Of a stretch of 64,000 nucleotides of DNA, positions 48,349-57,720 are shown piece by piece; position 1 is the first letter of the stretch; the number at the start of each line of letters is the position of its first letter. Made by a program: the position numbers and the translations under genes. The notes beneath the pieces are model-generated. The model had not been told where the DNA came from. It did not search any database and saw nothing but the letters and a program-made list of their open reading frames with translations. This DNA is from Anderseniella sp. Alg231-50 (GTDB taxonomy: Bacteria; Pseudomonadota; Alphaproteobacteria; Rhizobiales; Aestuariivirgaceae), in assembly GCF_900149695.1 (NCBI RefSeq), contig NZ_LT703003.1:1302001-1366000 (forward strand), in the 5' to 3' direction.

Positions 48349-50067
48349 ATGTCAGACAGCAAAGAATTCGGTCTCGCCAAGGGACTGACCAACTATGGTG
48401 ATCGTGATTTTTCGATCTACCTGCGCCGGTCTTTCGCCAGCTCGATGGGGTATTCGCGCGACATGCTGTCGAAGAAGATCGTCGGCATCGCCTACACACC
48501 GTCCGGCTACAACAACTGCCACCGGCATTTTCCGGAAATGCTGGAGGCGGTCAAACGTGGTGTCCTGACTGCCGGTGCGTTGCCGGTGGAGTTTCCCACC
48601 ATTTCGCTCGGTGAAGTATTCCTCAACCCGACCAGCCTGAAGTTCCGCAATCTGATGTCCATGGACACAGAGGAGATGATCCGGGCGCAACCAATGGATG
48701 CGGTGGTGCTCATGGGCGGGTGCGACAAGACGGTGCCGGCACAGTTGATGGGTGCCGTGTCTGCCGACCTGCCGGCGGTGCAGATTGTTGCCGGCCCGAT
48801 GATGACGTCGCGCCACGGCGAGGAGCGCCTCGGGGCCTGTACCGACTGCCGCCGCTTCTGGGGCAAGTACCGTGCCGGCGAGATCGATACGGATGAGATC
48901 AACACGGTCGAAATGCGGCTTGCGACAACCGCCGGGACCTGCGCCGTCATGGGCACGGCGTCGACGATGGCGTGTATCGCTGAGGCGCTTGGCATGTCGT
49001 TTCCCGGAACCGCCGCCATTCCGGCAGTGCATGCCGACAGGCTGCGCGCGGCGGAGGCGACCGGTATTGCGGCAGTCAACCTGATGGCTCGGCCGGTCAG
49101 GCCTTCCGAGATCATCACCCGCGACAGCGTAGAGAACGCATTGCGGGTGTTGCTGGCGCTGGGCGGCTCGACAAATGCCATTGTCCACCTCACGGCCATT
49201 GCGGGCAGGGCGGGCATCGACATCCCGCTGACCTGGTTGAACGAGCTATCCGAGACAACACCTGTGCTGGTCAACCTGAAGCCGGTCGGATCGCACTACA
49301 TGGAGGACTTCTTTTATGCCGGTGGCCTTGGCGCGGTACTGCGTGAACTGAAACCGTTGCTGAACCTGGATTGCGCGACCGTGACCGGTGATACACTGGG
49401 AGAGAGACTTGACCAGCCTGCGGAACCTGCTGATCGCAAGGTTATCTCCAGTGCACGATCACCGCTCGAAGCCAAGGGCGGCCTGGTGGCGCTGTTCGGC
49501 TCACTGGCACCGAGGGGGGCGATTCTGAAACGGTCGGCTGCCGATAACACGCTGTTCGAGAAGGAAGGCCGCGCCGTGGTGTTCAGTTCGCTGGAAGATC
49601 TGGCCGCCCGCATCGATGATCCGGACCTGGACGTGACGGCGGATGACTTTCTGGTGCTGCAGAACGCCGGGCCGACAAGCCCGTCGGGCATGCCTGAGGC
49701 AGGCTACCTGCCGATCCCGAAGAAACTTTCCTCGCAAGGGGTCAAGGACATGGTGCGGATATCGGATGCAAGGATGTCAGGCACGGCTTTCGGTACGATT
49801 GTGTTGCATGTGACACCGGAGGCGGCACAGGCCGGGCCATTGGCGCTGGTGCAGAATGGTGACCGCATTCGCCTGTCCGTCGAAAACAAGACGATTGACC
49901 TGCTGGTGGACGAGGAGGAACTGGAACGGCGCCGGGCAAGCTATCAGTCCAGTGCGCGTGACGCAGCGACTTTGCGTGGCTACGACAAGCTCTATGCCGA
50001 GCAGGTGCTGCAGGCAGATGAAGGTTGCGATTTCGCATTCATGAAACCGGTGCAGGATGACCGATGA
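48349..50067 (+). CDS. IlvD/Edd family dehydratase
   Basis: A 572-residue iron-sulfur dehydratase of the dihydroxy-acid/6-phosphogluconate dehydratase family. Cluster and active-site motifs: MGGCDKTVPAQLMGAVSADL, CTDCRRFWGKYRAGEID, AGTCAVMGTASTMACIAEAL, and DARMSGTAFGTIVLHVTPEA near the C-terminus. The CTDC and the WGKY region resemble sugar-acid (pentonate/hexonate) dehydratases more than IlvD of leucine synthesis, consistent with its catabolic neighbours. It would remove water from a 2,3-dihydroxy acid to give a 2-keto-3-deoxy acid. Its 3' end overlaps the MFS gene by 11 bp. Confidence 0.93.
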   Translation: MSDSKEFGLAKGLTNYGDRDFSIYLRRSFASSMGYSRDMLSKKIVGIAYTPSGYNNCHRHFPEMLEAVKRGVLTAGALPVEFPTISLGEVFLNPTSLKFRNLMSMDTEEMIRAQPMDAVVLMGGCDKTVPAQLMGAVSADLPAVQIVAGPMMTSRHGEERLGACTDCRRFWGKYRAGEIDTDEINTVEMRLATTAGTCAVMGTASTMACIAEALGMSFPGTAAIPAVHADRLRAAEATGIAAVNLMARPVRPSEIITRDSVENALRVLLALGGSTNAIVHLTAIAGRAGIDIPLTWLNELSETTPVLVNLKPVGSHYMEDFFYAGGLGAVLRELKPLLNLDCATVTGDTLGERLDQPAEPADRKVISSARSPLEAKGGLVALFGSLAPRGAILKRSAADNTLFEKEGRAVVFSSLEDLAARIDDPDLDVTADDFLVLQNAGPTSPSGMPEAGYLPIPKKLSSQGVKDMVRISDARMSGTAFGTIVLHVTPEAAQAGPLALVQNGDRIRLSVENKTIDLLVDEEELERRRASYQSSARDAATLRGYDKLYAEQVLQADEGCDFAFMKPVQDDR

Positions 50068-51265
50068 CAGCTTCAGGTGGGTCGTGCTTTTCGGCTGCTG
50101 GTTGCTGTACTTCGTGTTTGGCTTGAGTGTCACCAGCCTTGCGCCGCTGGTCGGTGAAATCACAAGTGAACTCAGTTTAAGCCGGGCCGACATGGGGATG
50201 GTGCTGGGCGCCTGGCAGTTTGTCTACATTTTCCTCGCCATTCCGGTCGGCTTTGCGCTGCAGCGCCTGGGCGCCGGAAAGATGTTGATACTGGCTGCAG
50301 TGATTATAGCTGCATCCGGCATCAGCCGGTCCCTGGCCGAAAGCCACTGGTCGCTTCTGGCCGCCGTTGCTGTTTTTGGCCTGGGAGGCCCGGTGGTTTC
50401 TGCCGGTGTGCCGCAGACGGTTTCAAAATGGTTCACCGGCAACCAGCGCGGCCTGGCCATGGGCATTTACATAACCGCTCCTCCGATCGCCGGCATAGTG
50501 ACGTATTCCCTGACCCAGAGCACGCTGCTGCCGGCACTCGGTGACTGGCGAGCCGTGCTTCGGCTGTGGGCGCTGTGTGCAGCGGTGGCCGGCGTCATCT
50601 GGTTGCTGATCTGGTTGGCGGGCAGGCGAATTGACCGTAAGCAGGCGACCCGCAGCGAGACTCCTCGCGCATACAGGCTGGCCGATGCGGCGGGCCTGTT
50701 TTCCCATCGCAACACCTGGTTGCTGCTAGCCGTCGGCATGGGCGTGTTCACCATAGACCACGGGCTTCGCAACTGGTTGCCCGAGATATTGGTAGCCAGT
50801 GGCCTTACAGCCGCGCAGGCCGGCTATCTGGCCTCCATCGCGGTCGTGTGCGGGGTGGCCGGTGCCCTGCTGTTTCCGGCAATGGCCGTGGCCCGGCGAC
50901 GGCGCAAGGTGCTGATCTCCATGTTCGTGATGTCGGCAATGGGCTGCATTGCGCTGCAGGGATGGTCCTACCCGTTGCTTGTTGCCGGGCTGGTGCTGGT
51001 CGGTGCCTCTTCCGGCGCCATGATGACGATCAGCATTCTCACCCTGATAGAGCAGGACTATGTCGGCCCGGAGCGGGCGGGAATAGCGGGCGGGATTTTC
51101 TTCTCGTTCGCCGAGGTCGGCGGTGTCATGGGACCGGTGATGTTCGGCCTCCTGCATGACCGCACCGGCGGGTACGATGTCTCGCTTTATGTGCTGGCGT
51201 GTGTAGCGCTGCTGTTGTGCGTGCTGGTACAGGCAATTCAGCCAGCCAGGCCTAGATCAGGATGA
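50057..51265 (+). CDS. MFS transporter
   Basis: A 402-residue major facilitator permease with about 12 helices (for example GMVLGAWQFVYIFLAIPVGF, LLLVGAS-type segments). GLAMGIYITAPPIAGIVTYS and GPERAGIAGGIFFSFAEVGG are the conserved intra-family segments. The substrate is unknown; it may export or import a pathway compound alongside TctCBA. The start overlaps the dehydratase end. The last codons (Arg-Ser-Gly, TGA) are encoded within repeat copy B at 51255-51302. Confidence 0.88.
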   Translation: MTDDSFRWVVLFGCWLLYFVFGLSVTSLAPLVGEITSELSLSRADMGMVLGAWQFVYIFLAIPVGFALQRLGAGKMLILAAVIIAASGISRSLAESHWSLLAAVAVFGLGGPVVSAGVPQTVSKWFTGNQRGLAMGIYITAPPIAGIVTYSLTQSTLLPALGDWRAVLRLWALCAAVAGVIWLLIWLAGRRIDRKQATRSETPRAYRLADAAGLFSHRNTWLLLAVGMGVFTIDHGLRNWLPEILVASGLTAAQAGYLASIAVVCGVAGALLFPAMAVARRRRKVLISMFVMSAMGCIALQGWSYPLLVAGLVLVGASSGAMMTISILTLIEQDYVGPERAGIAGGIFFSFAEVGGVMGPVMFGLLHDRTGGYDVSLYVLACVALLLCVLVQAIQPARPRSG

Positions 51266-51302
51266 TTTTTGGTTGAATCAACCAAAAATCATAAACCTGA
51301 TC
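51255..51302. repeat. Dispersed hairpin repeat, copy B
   Basis: The 48-nt unit has the outer stem GATCAGG/CCTGATC and the inner perfect 13-bp stem ATGATTTTTGGTT/AACCAAAAATCAT with loop GAATC. It begins inside the MFS gene, whose TGA (51263-51265) it supplies. It is aligned without gaps to copy A (10028-10075). Confidence 0.85.
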
Positions 51303-51315
51303 GCTTTTAAAGTGT

Positions 51316-51356
51316 TAGAGCAACTTTATGGGTTCAGTTGACCCCATGTTGCTCTA
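51316..51356. terminator. Second hairpin of the repeat, likely bidirectional terminator
   Basis: TAGAGCAAC (51316-51324) pairs with GTTGCTCTA (51348-51356), with ATGGG/CCCAT inside. It lies between the convergent MFS and cco genes and shares TAGAGCAAC with the region after copy A. Confidence 0.7.
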
Positions 51357-51379
51357 GACCGGCCTGGTGAAGACTGCTG

Positions 51380-51520
51380 TCAGTCTTCGTCGTCCAGTAT
51401 GCGTTCTGCCGCGCCGTCGAGGTCGTCGTACTGGCCGTTGCGCAGGCTCCAGATGAAAGCTGCCAGTCCCAGGCATCCGAGAAACAGGGCTATGGGGATC
51501 AGGAACATCAGAAGGTTCAT
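51380..51520 (-). CDS. ccoS: Cytochrome cbb3 oxidase maturation protein CcoS
   Basis: A 46-residue membrane protein. One helix (MNLLMFLIPIALFLGCLGLA, continuing AAFIWSL) is followed by RNGQYDDLDGAAERILDDED, the acidic tail typical of CcoS (GQFDDLEG-like). It is required with CcoI for cofactor insertion into CcoN. The ATG at 51520 overlaps the ccoI stop as ATGA. Confidence 0.95.
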   Translation of the reverse strand: MNLLMFLIPIALFLGCLGLAAFIWSLRNGQYDDLDGAAERILDDED

Positions 51521-53841
51521 TTCATGACCTCCAGCCTGGCCGGTGCGCGTGGTCCGCGCTCCATGGTTTCTTGCCGGGCTGCACTGGCGGTTGTAGCCGG
51601 GAGGATCTCATCACGGTTCACCAGGTTCAACCGCAGGCTGTTGGCAACCACCACGATGGATGATGCCGACATGGCAATGGCGGCGATGAGCGGGGTGACA
51701 TGGCCCAGCACGGCAAACGGGATGGCGATGCAGTTATAGCTGATCGCCAGCGCGAAATTCTGCCGGACCGTCCTGCCGGTCCGCCGCGCGACGGATAGTG
51801 CGATCATGATCGAACCCAGCCCCTTGCCGGTAAACACCAGATCGGACGAGGCGCGCCCGACATCAGACCCGGAGGCAGGTGCAATCGAGACATGGGCCGC
51901 ACTCAGAGCGGGGGCATCGTTGAGGCCGTCGCCGGCATACAACACCTTGTGGCCCGCGCGCTGCAGCTCTTCGATGCGTGCAAGCTTGTCGGCGGGTTTC
52001 AAGGCAGCACGGGCCCTTGAAATACCAAGTGTCGCTGCCGCGCTTTGTACAGGTGTGTCGGCATCGCCTGACAATACTTCCAGGTCGAGACCGGCAGCCC
52101 GCAAGGCGGCAATGGTAGATGGCGCATCGGCGCGCAGGGTATCGGACAACCGGAAACTGACCAGGTCACCGCCGGCAACTGCGAAGCACACTTCACTGAA
52201 TTCATGATCGGTAGCAGGCTCCTGTGGGGCGGCAATCTCCGCCACCCAGTCGCGCCGGCCAAGGCGAATCTTCTTGGCTTTCCACACAGCTTCCAGACCA
52301 AAGCCTGCATGTTCCGCCACATCTGACAACAGCAGGCCGGACCGGTTTTCACGCAAGCCAGCAACTGCCTTGGCAGCCGGGTGTGATGACAGGCCTGCCA
52401 GCAGGCTCGCCAGTGCGTGATCGGTATCACCGCCACCTTCGACACTGGAAATATGCGGCATGCCAAGCGTCAGCGTTCCGGTCTTGTCGAATACAGCGGT
52501 GTCGACTTCGGCCAGTTTCTCAAGTGCTGCGCCGTCCTTCACCATCACGCCCGACCGGTACAGCCGGTTGGCGGCGACGACCTGGGCAATCGGAACCGCC
52601 AGGCCGAGCGCGCACGGGCAGGTGATGATCAATACGGCAATCGATACGTAAATCGAGGTGTGCCAGTCGCCGCCGGTTGCAACCATCCAGCCGGCAAAAC
52701 TCAGCGCTGCCAGAATGTGGACAACGGGTGCATAGATACGCGCGGCCCGGTCGGCGATGCGGACATAGCCGGACTTGCTGTGCTCGGCAGCTTCCATCAT
52801 GGCCATGACTTCGGCCACGAACGACTTGTCAGCGCTTCGGACAACCCGCAGGGTCAACGGCCCTGACAGGTTGAGCACGCCGGCCTCGATTTCAAGTCCC
52901 GGCGAGGCTGCCACGCTTGCGCTTTCACCGGTTACCAGCGATCGGTCAAGGTCACTGAAACCGTCGATGACGCTGGCGTCGACCGGTATGCGTTCACCGG
53001 CCGCCACCATGATCTCGTCGCCTTCGCAGAGGTCTCCCAGAGATACATATGACTGTGCGCCATCGGCGCTCAGGCGAACCGCGCCCGAAGGGACCAGCCG
53101 CGACAGTTGCATTATGGCGCTATGGGCGCGTTCGCGCATCATGTGGTCGAGATAGCGGCCAATCAGCAGAAAGAACAGCAGGGTCACCGACGCATCGAAA
53201 TAGGCTTCGTGATGCCCGATGAGGCTTTCGTGGACACTCATGCCCAGCGCCATCAGTACCGCCAGTGAAATGGGGACATCCATGTTGAGGCGCCGGTTGC
53301 GCAGCGCACCCAGTGCCGACAGCAGGAACGGGCGCACGGCAAACAGGCATGCAGGTACGGCAATCAGTCCGGATATCAGCTGGAACAGTTTCTCGGTTTC
53401 AGCATCCGCCCCGGACCACACCGATACGGACAACAGCATGACGTTGGCGGCGGCAAAGCCAGCAACGGCCAGACAGACCAGCAACTGCCGGCCGGTTTGG
53501 CGCGCCGAGTTCGAAACATCCTCCAGATCGAACAGTGACGCCTCGAAGCCCAGGTCGGACAGGGTCTGCAGAAAGCTCACGTGGTGATCGGCCTGCGGTT
53601 GCCACTGCACGGTTACGCGCTTGGTGGACAGGTTGGCACGGGCGTTCTTCACGTCCGGCAATTCCGCCAGGCCACGCTCGATTGTGCGAATGCAGCCGAC
53701 ACAGTGCATGGCGGGTACAATGAAATCCGTCTGCACGCTGCCATCAGGCATGGTGTGAGACGCTGCCAGCATGCGTTCATGATCAAGCCGGTGTTTCAAC
53801 GCAACTGATGACGGCACCGAGCTTGCGCTGCAACAGGTCAT
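51517..53841 (-). CDS. ccoI: Copper-exporting P-type ATPase CcoI (FixI)
   Basis: A 774-residue P1B-type ATPase delivering copper for the binuclear centre of cbb3 oxidase. An N-terminal metal-binding domain (AMHCVGC, about residues 44-50) is followed by eight helices, the CPC motif in ITCPCALGLAVPIAQVV, the phosphorylation site DKTGTLT and hinge GDGLNDAPAL. The start overlaps the ccoH stop by four bases (ATGA). Position after ccoGH identifies it as CcoI and not a general copper pump. Confidence 0.96.
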   Translation of the reverse strand: MTCCSASSVPSSVALKHRLDHERMLAASHTMPDGSVQTDFIVPAMHCVGCIRTIERGLAELPDVKNARANLSTKRVTVQWQPQADHHVSFLQTLSDLGFEASLFDLEDVSNSARQTGRQLLVCLAVAGFAAANVMLLSVSVWSGADAETEKLFQLISGLIAVPACLFAVRPFLLSALGALRNRRLNMDVPISLAVLMALGMSVHESLIGHHEAYFDASVTLLFFLLIGRYLDHMMRERAHSAIMQLSRLVPSGAVRLSADGAQSYVSLGDLCEGDEIMVAAGERIPVDASVIDGFSDLDRSLVTGESASVAASPGLEIEAGVLNLSGPLTLRVVRSADKSFVAEVMAMMEAAEHSKSGYVRIADRAARIYAPVVHILAALSFAGWMVATGGDWHTSIYVSIAVLIITCPCALGLAVPIAQVVAANRLYRSGVMVKDGAALEKLAEVDTAVFDKTGTLTLGMPHISSVEGGGDTDHALASLLAGLSSHPAAKAVAGLRENRSGLLLSDVAEHAGFGLEAVWKAKKIRLGRRDWVAEIAAPQEPATDHEFSEVCFAVAGGDLVSFRLSDTLRADAPSTIAALRAAGLDLEVLSGDADTPVQSAAATLGISRARAALKPADKLARIEELQRAGHKVLYAGDGLNDAPALSAAHVSIAPASGSDVGRASSDLVFTGKGLGSIMIALSVARRTGRTVRQNFALAISYNCIAIPFAVLGHVTPLIAAIAMSASSIVVVANSLRLNLVNRDEILPATTASAARQETMERGPRAPARLEVMK

Positions 53842-54332
53842 TGTCCGGCGTCCGGCTTGACGATCAGGCGGCTGTCCAGGCGGTAATCGCCGTGGCTGCT
53901 GGTGCCGCGCACCGATACCTGCCAGATACCGGGCTGCAATTTGTCCCTGGCGTGATAGATGCCATTGCCCTGGTGCACCATCACCACCCGGTGATCCGCC
54001 TGTTCAAATGCCGGACGGCCGATCCGGGCAACTGATGCGTCCAGCACAACCGGCTGGCCCGCCTTGTCCGTCAACGACAGGACAACTGCACCATTGCTGT
54101 AGGTGATGTCGCCGGTCCATCCGCGCGCAGCCTGCAATTTGGCCTGCTCCAGTTCGCGGTTGAATGCTTGTGAAGCCACATAGGAATTCTTGACCACCAG
54201 CCCGGTCCAGCTCCTGGTGGCAAAGGCGGCCATTGTCAGGTTGACGATGATGATGACACCGAAGAACGCCAGCATGGCAAACAGCATATGGCGTCCTGTG
54301 AACTGCTTGGGCTGTGTTGTCGGTGTCTGCAT
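53838..54332 (-). CDS. ccoH: FixH family protein CcoH
   Basis: A 164-residue protein with one N-terminal membrane helix (MLFAMLAFFGVIIIVNLTMA) and a periplasmic domain of the FixH type: SWTGLVVKNSYVASQAFNRE, LDASVARIGRPAFEQADHRV, and IWQVSVRGTSSHGDYRLDSR. CcoH assists assembly and stability of the cbb3 complex. Three bp follow the ccoG stop before it; the stop overlaps ccoI. Confidence 0.94.
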   Translation of the reverse strand: MQTPTTQPKQFTGRHMLFAMLAFFGVIIIVNLTMAAFATRSWTGLVVKNSYVASQAFNRELEQAKLQAARGWTGDITYSNGAVVLSLTDKAGQPVVLDASVARIGRPAFEQADHRVVMVHQGNGIYHARDKLQPGIWQVSVRGTSSHGDYRLDSRLIVKPDAGQ

Positions 54333-54335
54333 GGT

Positions 54336-55895
54336 CTATTGTCCTGTGCCTGAAGGCGCTTCAAACCGCACATTCGCGGTCACCGTGTCAGCGCTGCTTG
54401 TGTCAACAACCTTAAAAGCAAAGTCGGTTGTCTTGGCGGCAATGGCGTCCTTCGACAGGGTGACAAAGGCGCGGACATTGCGCAACTGGTTTGCTTTAAC
54501 ATCAAGCGTGCCGCCATCGCCTTGACCCCGGTCACTGGCTTCCAGCTTGAGCGTTGCTCCCGTCAGTCCGTCCAGCGCAATACGAAACGAGCGTGGTTCT
54601 GTTCGCATGTTGAGGATCTTGATCTGGTAGCCGTTGCGGATAGATCCGTCACTGAGCTGCACGAATTGCGGATTGCGGTCATGCAGGACATTCACATCCA
54701 GCGGACTGCGCATCAGCAGTGCGGCTATCAGGCCGAGGCCGATGGCCGCGTAGATTGCCGTGTAGATCGCGGTGCGCACGCGGATCACGTTGCGCCAGTT
54801 GAAGTGTTGCACGGCATCGATGAGCCGGCCTTCGGGACGCACCAGCTGCGGCTGGATTGCTGCAGCCCGTGTTCCGCCTGTCGCCAGCGCCATGTTGTGT
54901 TCGTAGGTGGCAAGCGTCGAATAGGAGATCAGCCCCCTGTCGCGGCCGATTTTTTCCATCACGCCGTCACAGGCATCGATACACAAGGCGCAGGTGATGC
55001 ACTCAAGCTGCTGGCCATCGCGAATGTCGATGCCCATTGGGCAGACCGCCACGCAGGCATTGCAGTCAACGCAATCGCCGACAAATTCGCCGGCGGCGAT
55101 GGCTTTCTTGGCATGGCGGGTACGCGGTTCGCCGCGCCAGTCATTATAGGTGACGGTCAATGAGTGTTCATCAAGCATGGCCGCCTGGATGCGTGGCCAC
55201 GGGCACATGTAGGTGCATACCTGTTCGCGCATCAGGCCGCCGAATATGTAGGTGGTCGCCGCTAAAACGCCGACGGTGGCGTAGGCCACGAAGGCGGCGT
55301 TACCGGTCACAAAATCCTTCAGCAGGGTGGGCGCGTCGGCAAAGTAGAAGATCCACGCACCGCCGGTCGCCACCGCAATCAGCAGCCAGACAACATGCTT
55401 TGAGGCCCGCTTGACTATTTTGGCGCCGCTCCAGGGGGCGGCATCAAGCTTGATGCGGGCATTGCGGTCGCCTTCAAAAAACCGCTCGACCACCAGGAAC
55501 AGGTCGACCCAGACGGTCTGCGGGCAGGTATAGCCGCACCAGGCCCGGCCCACGGTGGAGGTCACCAGGAACAGGCCGATACCCGCCATCACCAGCATGC
55601 CGGCCACGAAAAAGAATTCATGCGGCCAGATGTCGATGAAAAAGAAGTAGAATCGCCGGCTTGCCATGTCGATCAGGACGGCCTGGTCGGGGGCAAACTC
55701 ACCACGGTCCCAGCGCAGCCACGGGGTGATGTAGTAGATGCCGAGCGTAACCGCCATGATCACCCATTTGAGCGAGCGGAATGAACCGCTCGCCCGTTTC
55801 GGGTGGATTTTCTGGCGTGCCGCGTACAGCTCACGGTTGTGCTGGGCGTTTACGGCTTCAGCATCAAAGGTTTCGACGTTCGTGTCAGATGCCAT
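54336..55895 (-). CDS. ccoG: CcoG (FixG) membrane iron-sulfur protein, cupric reductase
   Basis: A 519-residue membrane protein with several helices and ferredoxin-like clusters: CGYTCPQTVWVDLF, CTYMCPWPRIQ, CVDCNACVAVCPMGIDIRDG and CITCALCIDACDGV. The C-terminal periplasmic Ig-like domain begins near residue 395. CcoG proteins reduce Cu(II) to Cu(I) for cbb3 assembly. First gene of the ccoGHIS set, 24 bp after ccoP. Confidence 0.96.
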   Translation of the reverse strand: MASDTNVETFDAEAVNAQHNRELYAARQKIHPKRASGSFRSLKWVIMAVTLGIYYITPWLRWDRGEFAPDQAVLIDMASRRFYFFFIDIWPHEFFFVAGMLVMAGIGLFLVTSTVGRAWCGYTCPQTVWVDLFLVVERFFEGDRNARIKLDAAPWSGAKIVKRASKHVVWLLIAVATGGAWIFYFADAPTLLKDFVTGNAAFVAYATVGVLAATTYIFGGLMREQVCTYMCPWPRIQAAMLDEHSLTVTYNDWRGEPRTRHAKKAIAAGEFVGDCVDCNACVAVCPMGIDIRDGQQLECITCALCIDACDGVMEKIGRDRGLISYSTLATYEHNMALATGGTRAAAIQPQLVRPEGRLIDAVQHFNWRNVIRVRTAIYTAIYAAIGLGLIAALLMRSPLDVNVLHDRNPQFVQLSDGSIRNGYQIKILNMRTEPRSFRIALDGLTGATLKLEASDRGQGDGGTLDVKANQLRNVRAFVTLSKDAIAAKTTDFAFKVVDTSSADTVTANVRFEAPSGTGQ

Positions 55896-55919
55896 TTCGG
55901 CTAATGCCCTATATGCAGG

Positions 55920-56801
55920 TTATTGGCTCGCGGCCTGTTCACCGCCACCAAGGCTATGTACGTAAACGGTCAACTGCTTGACTTCAGCCTCGCTGAGTTT
56001 CAGTCCCCAGGCCGGCATGACACCATGCTTCGGCTTGGCGATCTGGGCGGAAATCAGGCCTGCCGTATTCCCATAAAGCGACAAGGCATCGGCCAGGTTG
56101 GGCGCACCGAATTCGCGTCCGCCCTTGCCGTCATCGCCATGGCATACTGCACAATTTTCGGCGTAGATGGCAGCGCCGCTCTTTGCCGCAGTGGCATCAT
56201 GTTCCTGTGATGACAACTGCAGCACATACTGAGTCACGTCCGCAATCTGCGCCGGTTCCAGAACATCGTCTCCAAAAGCCGGCATTTCCGACTGCCGGGC
56301 GTCATCATCATCAATATTGCGCACGCCGTGCTTGATGGTGAGGTAGATCGACTCCAGGTCACCGCCCCACAGCCAGTCATCATCGTTCAGGTTCGGATAT
56401 CCGGGTGCGCCCTGGGCGCCTGAGCCATGGCACTGCGAGCAGTTGACCTTGTACAGGGACGATCCACCTGCAACGGCAAACCGGAACAGTTCCTCGTTGC
56501 TGCGAATGTCTTCCAGGCCGGTGCTGTCGATCCTGGACACGAGACCGGCCTTGGACGCTTCGACCCTTTCCAGTTCCTCATGCAGCAGCGACCTGTTGGT
56601 CACACCTGAGATGCCCATGGTCGAACCTTCCAGAAGGGGAATGGCGGGGTAATAGATCACATAGCCGACAGACCAGATGATGCAAGCGTAAAAGGTCCAC
56701 AGCCACCAGCGCGGCAGCGGGTTGTTAAGTTCCTTGATGCCGTCCCATTCATGGCCGGTCGTTTCGACGCCGGAGACGTCGTCAATTTCATTTTTCGCCA
56801 T
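55920..56801 (-). CDS. ccoP: Cytochrome cbb3 oxidase diheme subunit CcoP
   Basis: A 293-residue diheme cytochrome c. Two N-terminal hydrophobic segments (LWTFYACIIWSVGYVIYYPA) anchor it, and two heme-binding sites follow, CSQCHG (about residues 130-140) and CAVCHGDDGKGG. It carries electrons from the cytochrome bc1 pool to CcoO/CcoN. The start overlaps the end of ccoQ by 14 bp. Confidence 0.97.
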   Translation of the reverse strand: MAKNEIDDVSGVETTGHEWDGIKELNNPLPRWWLWTFYACIIWSVGYVIYYPAIPLLEGSTMGISGVTNRSLLHEELERVEASKAGLVSRIDSTGLEDIRSNEELFRFAVAGGSSLYKVNCSQCHGSGAQGAPGYPNLNDDDWLWGGDLESIYLTIKHGVRNIDDDDARQSEMPAFGDDVLEPAQIADVTQYVLQLSSQEHDATAAKSGAAIYAENCAVCHGDDGKGGREFGAPNLADALSLYGNTAGLISAQIAKPKHGVMPAWGLKLSEAEVKQLTVYVHSLGGGEQAASQ

Positions 56802-56955
56802 GATCGTCGTCCTCTCTCAACGGAATCTGTGCAACATCGTCCGCGATTTTCTTTGAGCCGGGCCTGAAGGTGAACAGCACGATGCCGATGAACAGGATGG
56901 TCAGGTAGAGCAACCCCCAGCTGTCGGCGAATTGACGGAAAGTATTGTAATCCAT
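56788..56955 (-). CDS. ccoQ: Cytochrome cbb3 oxidase subunit CcoQ
   Basis: A 55-residue single-helix protein that stabilises the cbb3 complex. It reads MDYNTFRQFADSWGLLYLTI then LFIGIVLFTFRPGSKKIADD and ends in a polar tail; the FRPGSKK motif is diagnostic. AGGAGGCGAAACCC precedes ATG 56955. It overlaps ccoP and lies 12 bp after ccoO. Confidence 0.96.
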   Translation of the reverse strand: MDYNTFRQFADSWGLLYLTILFIGIVLFTFRPGSKKIADDVAQIPLREDDDHGEK

Positions 56956-56967
56956 GGGTTTCGCCTC

Positions 56968-57708
56968 CTAGCGCCGGTTGGCTTGCGAATTGGCATCGTA
57001 GGACTTGAAGTCCACCAGGGTGCCCAGCATCTGCAGGTACGCCACCATCGCGTCCATTTCAGTCAGTGTTGACGCATCGCCGTCGAAATTGCTGACCACG
57101 GCTTTCGGATACCGCTCCTTGACTGCATCGGCCCCGTCGCTGTCGGGATCAGCCTGTGCCGCAGCATCGGCGGCGGCCTGGTCGATCATCTCCTGTGTAT
57201 AGGGCACGCCGAGCGTGGCATTGGCATTCAGGCTGCCGGCAAGGTTGCTGGTGTCGAGCTTGGTTGTGAGCAGGAACCCGTATGACGGCATGATGGATTC
57301 CGGCACCACGGAACGCGGGTCCTTCAGGTGTGCAACGTGCCAGTCGTCTGAGTACCTGCCGCCTACGCGGGCCAGGTCCGGTCCGGTGCGTTTCGAGCCC
57401 CACTGGAACGGCCGGTCATACATGGATTCTGCAGCCAGCGAATAATGGCCGTAGCGCTCCACTTCGTCGCGGAATGGCCGGATCATCTGGCTGTGACACA
57501 GGTAACACCCTTCGCGGATGTATATGTCGCGGCCGGCAAGCTCCAGCGGAGAATAGGGCCTGACACCTTCGACCTTCTCGATGGTGTTCTTCACATAGAA
57601 CAAAGGTGCGATTTCAACGATGCCGCCGATCATGACTACGACCAGTGAACCAGCCGCCAGCAGGGTGACGTTGCGCTCAAGTGCGCCGTGTTTGTTGAGT
57701 ATAGACAT
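56968..57708 (-). CDS. ccoO: Cytochrome cbb3 oxidase monoheme subunit CcoO
   Basis: A 246-residue cytochrome c with one N-terminal helix ([20 protein letters not shown]). Heme attachment is at [10 protein letters not shown] (about residue 70); the distal Met lies in the IMPSYGF region (axial). [20 protein letters not shown] and the C-terminal [13 protein letters not shown] are conserved. It links CcoP to CcoN and follows ccoN by 12 bp. Confidence 0.98.
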   Translation of the reverse strand: MSILNKHGALERNVTLLAAGSLVVVMIGGIVEIAPLFYVKNTIEKVEGVRPYSPLELAGRDIYIREGCYLCHSQMIRPFRDEVERYGHYSLAAESMYDRPFQWGSKRTGPDLARVGGRYSDDWHVAHLKDPRSVVPESIMPSYGFLLTTKLDTSNLAGSLNANATLGVPYTQEMIDQAAADAAAQADPDSDGADAVKERYPKAVVSNFDGDASTLTEMDAMVAYLQMLGTLVDFKSYDANSQANRR

Positions 57709-57720
57709 TTTCGATGCCCC

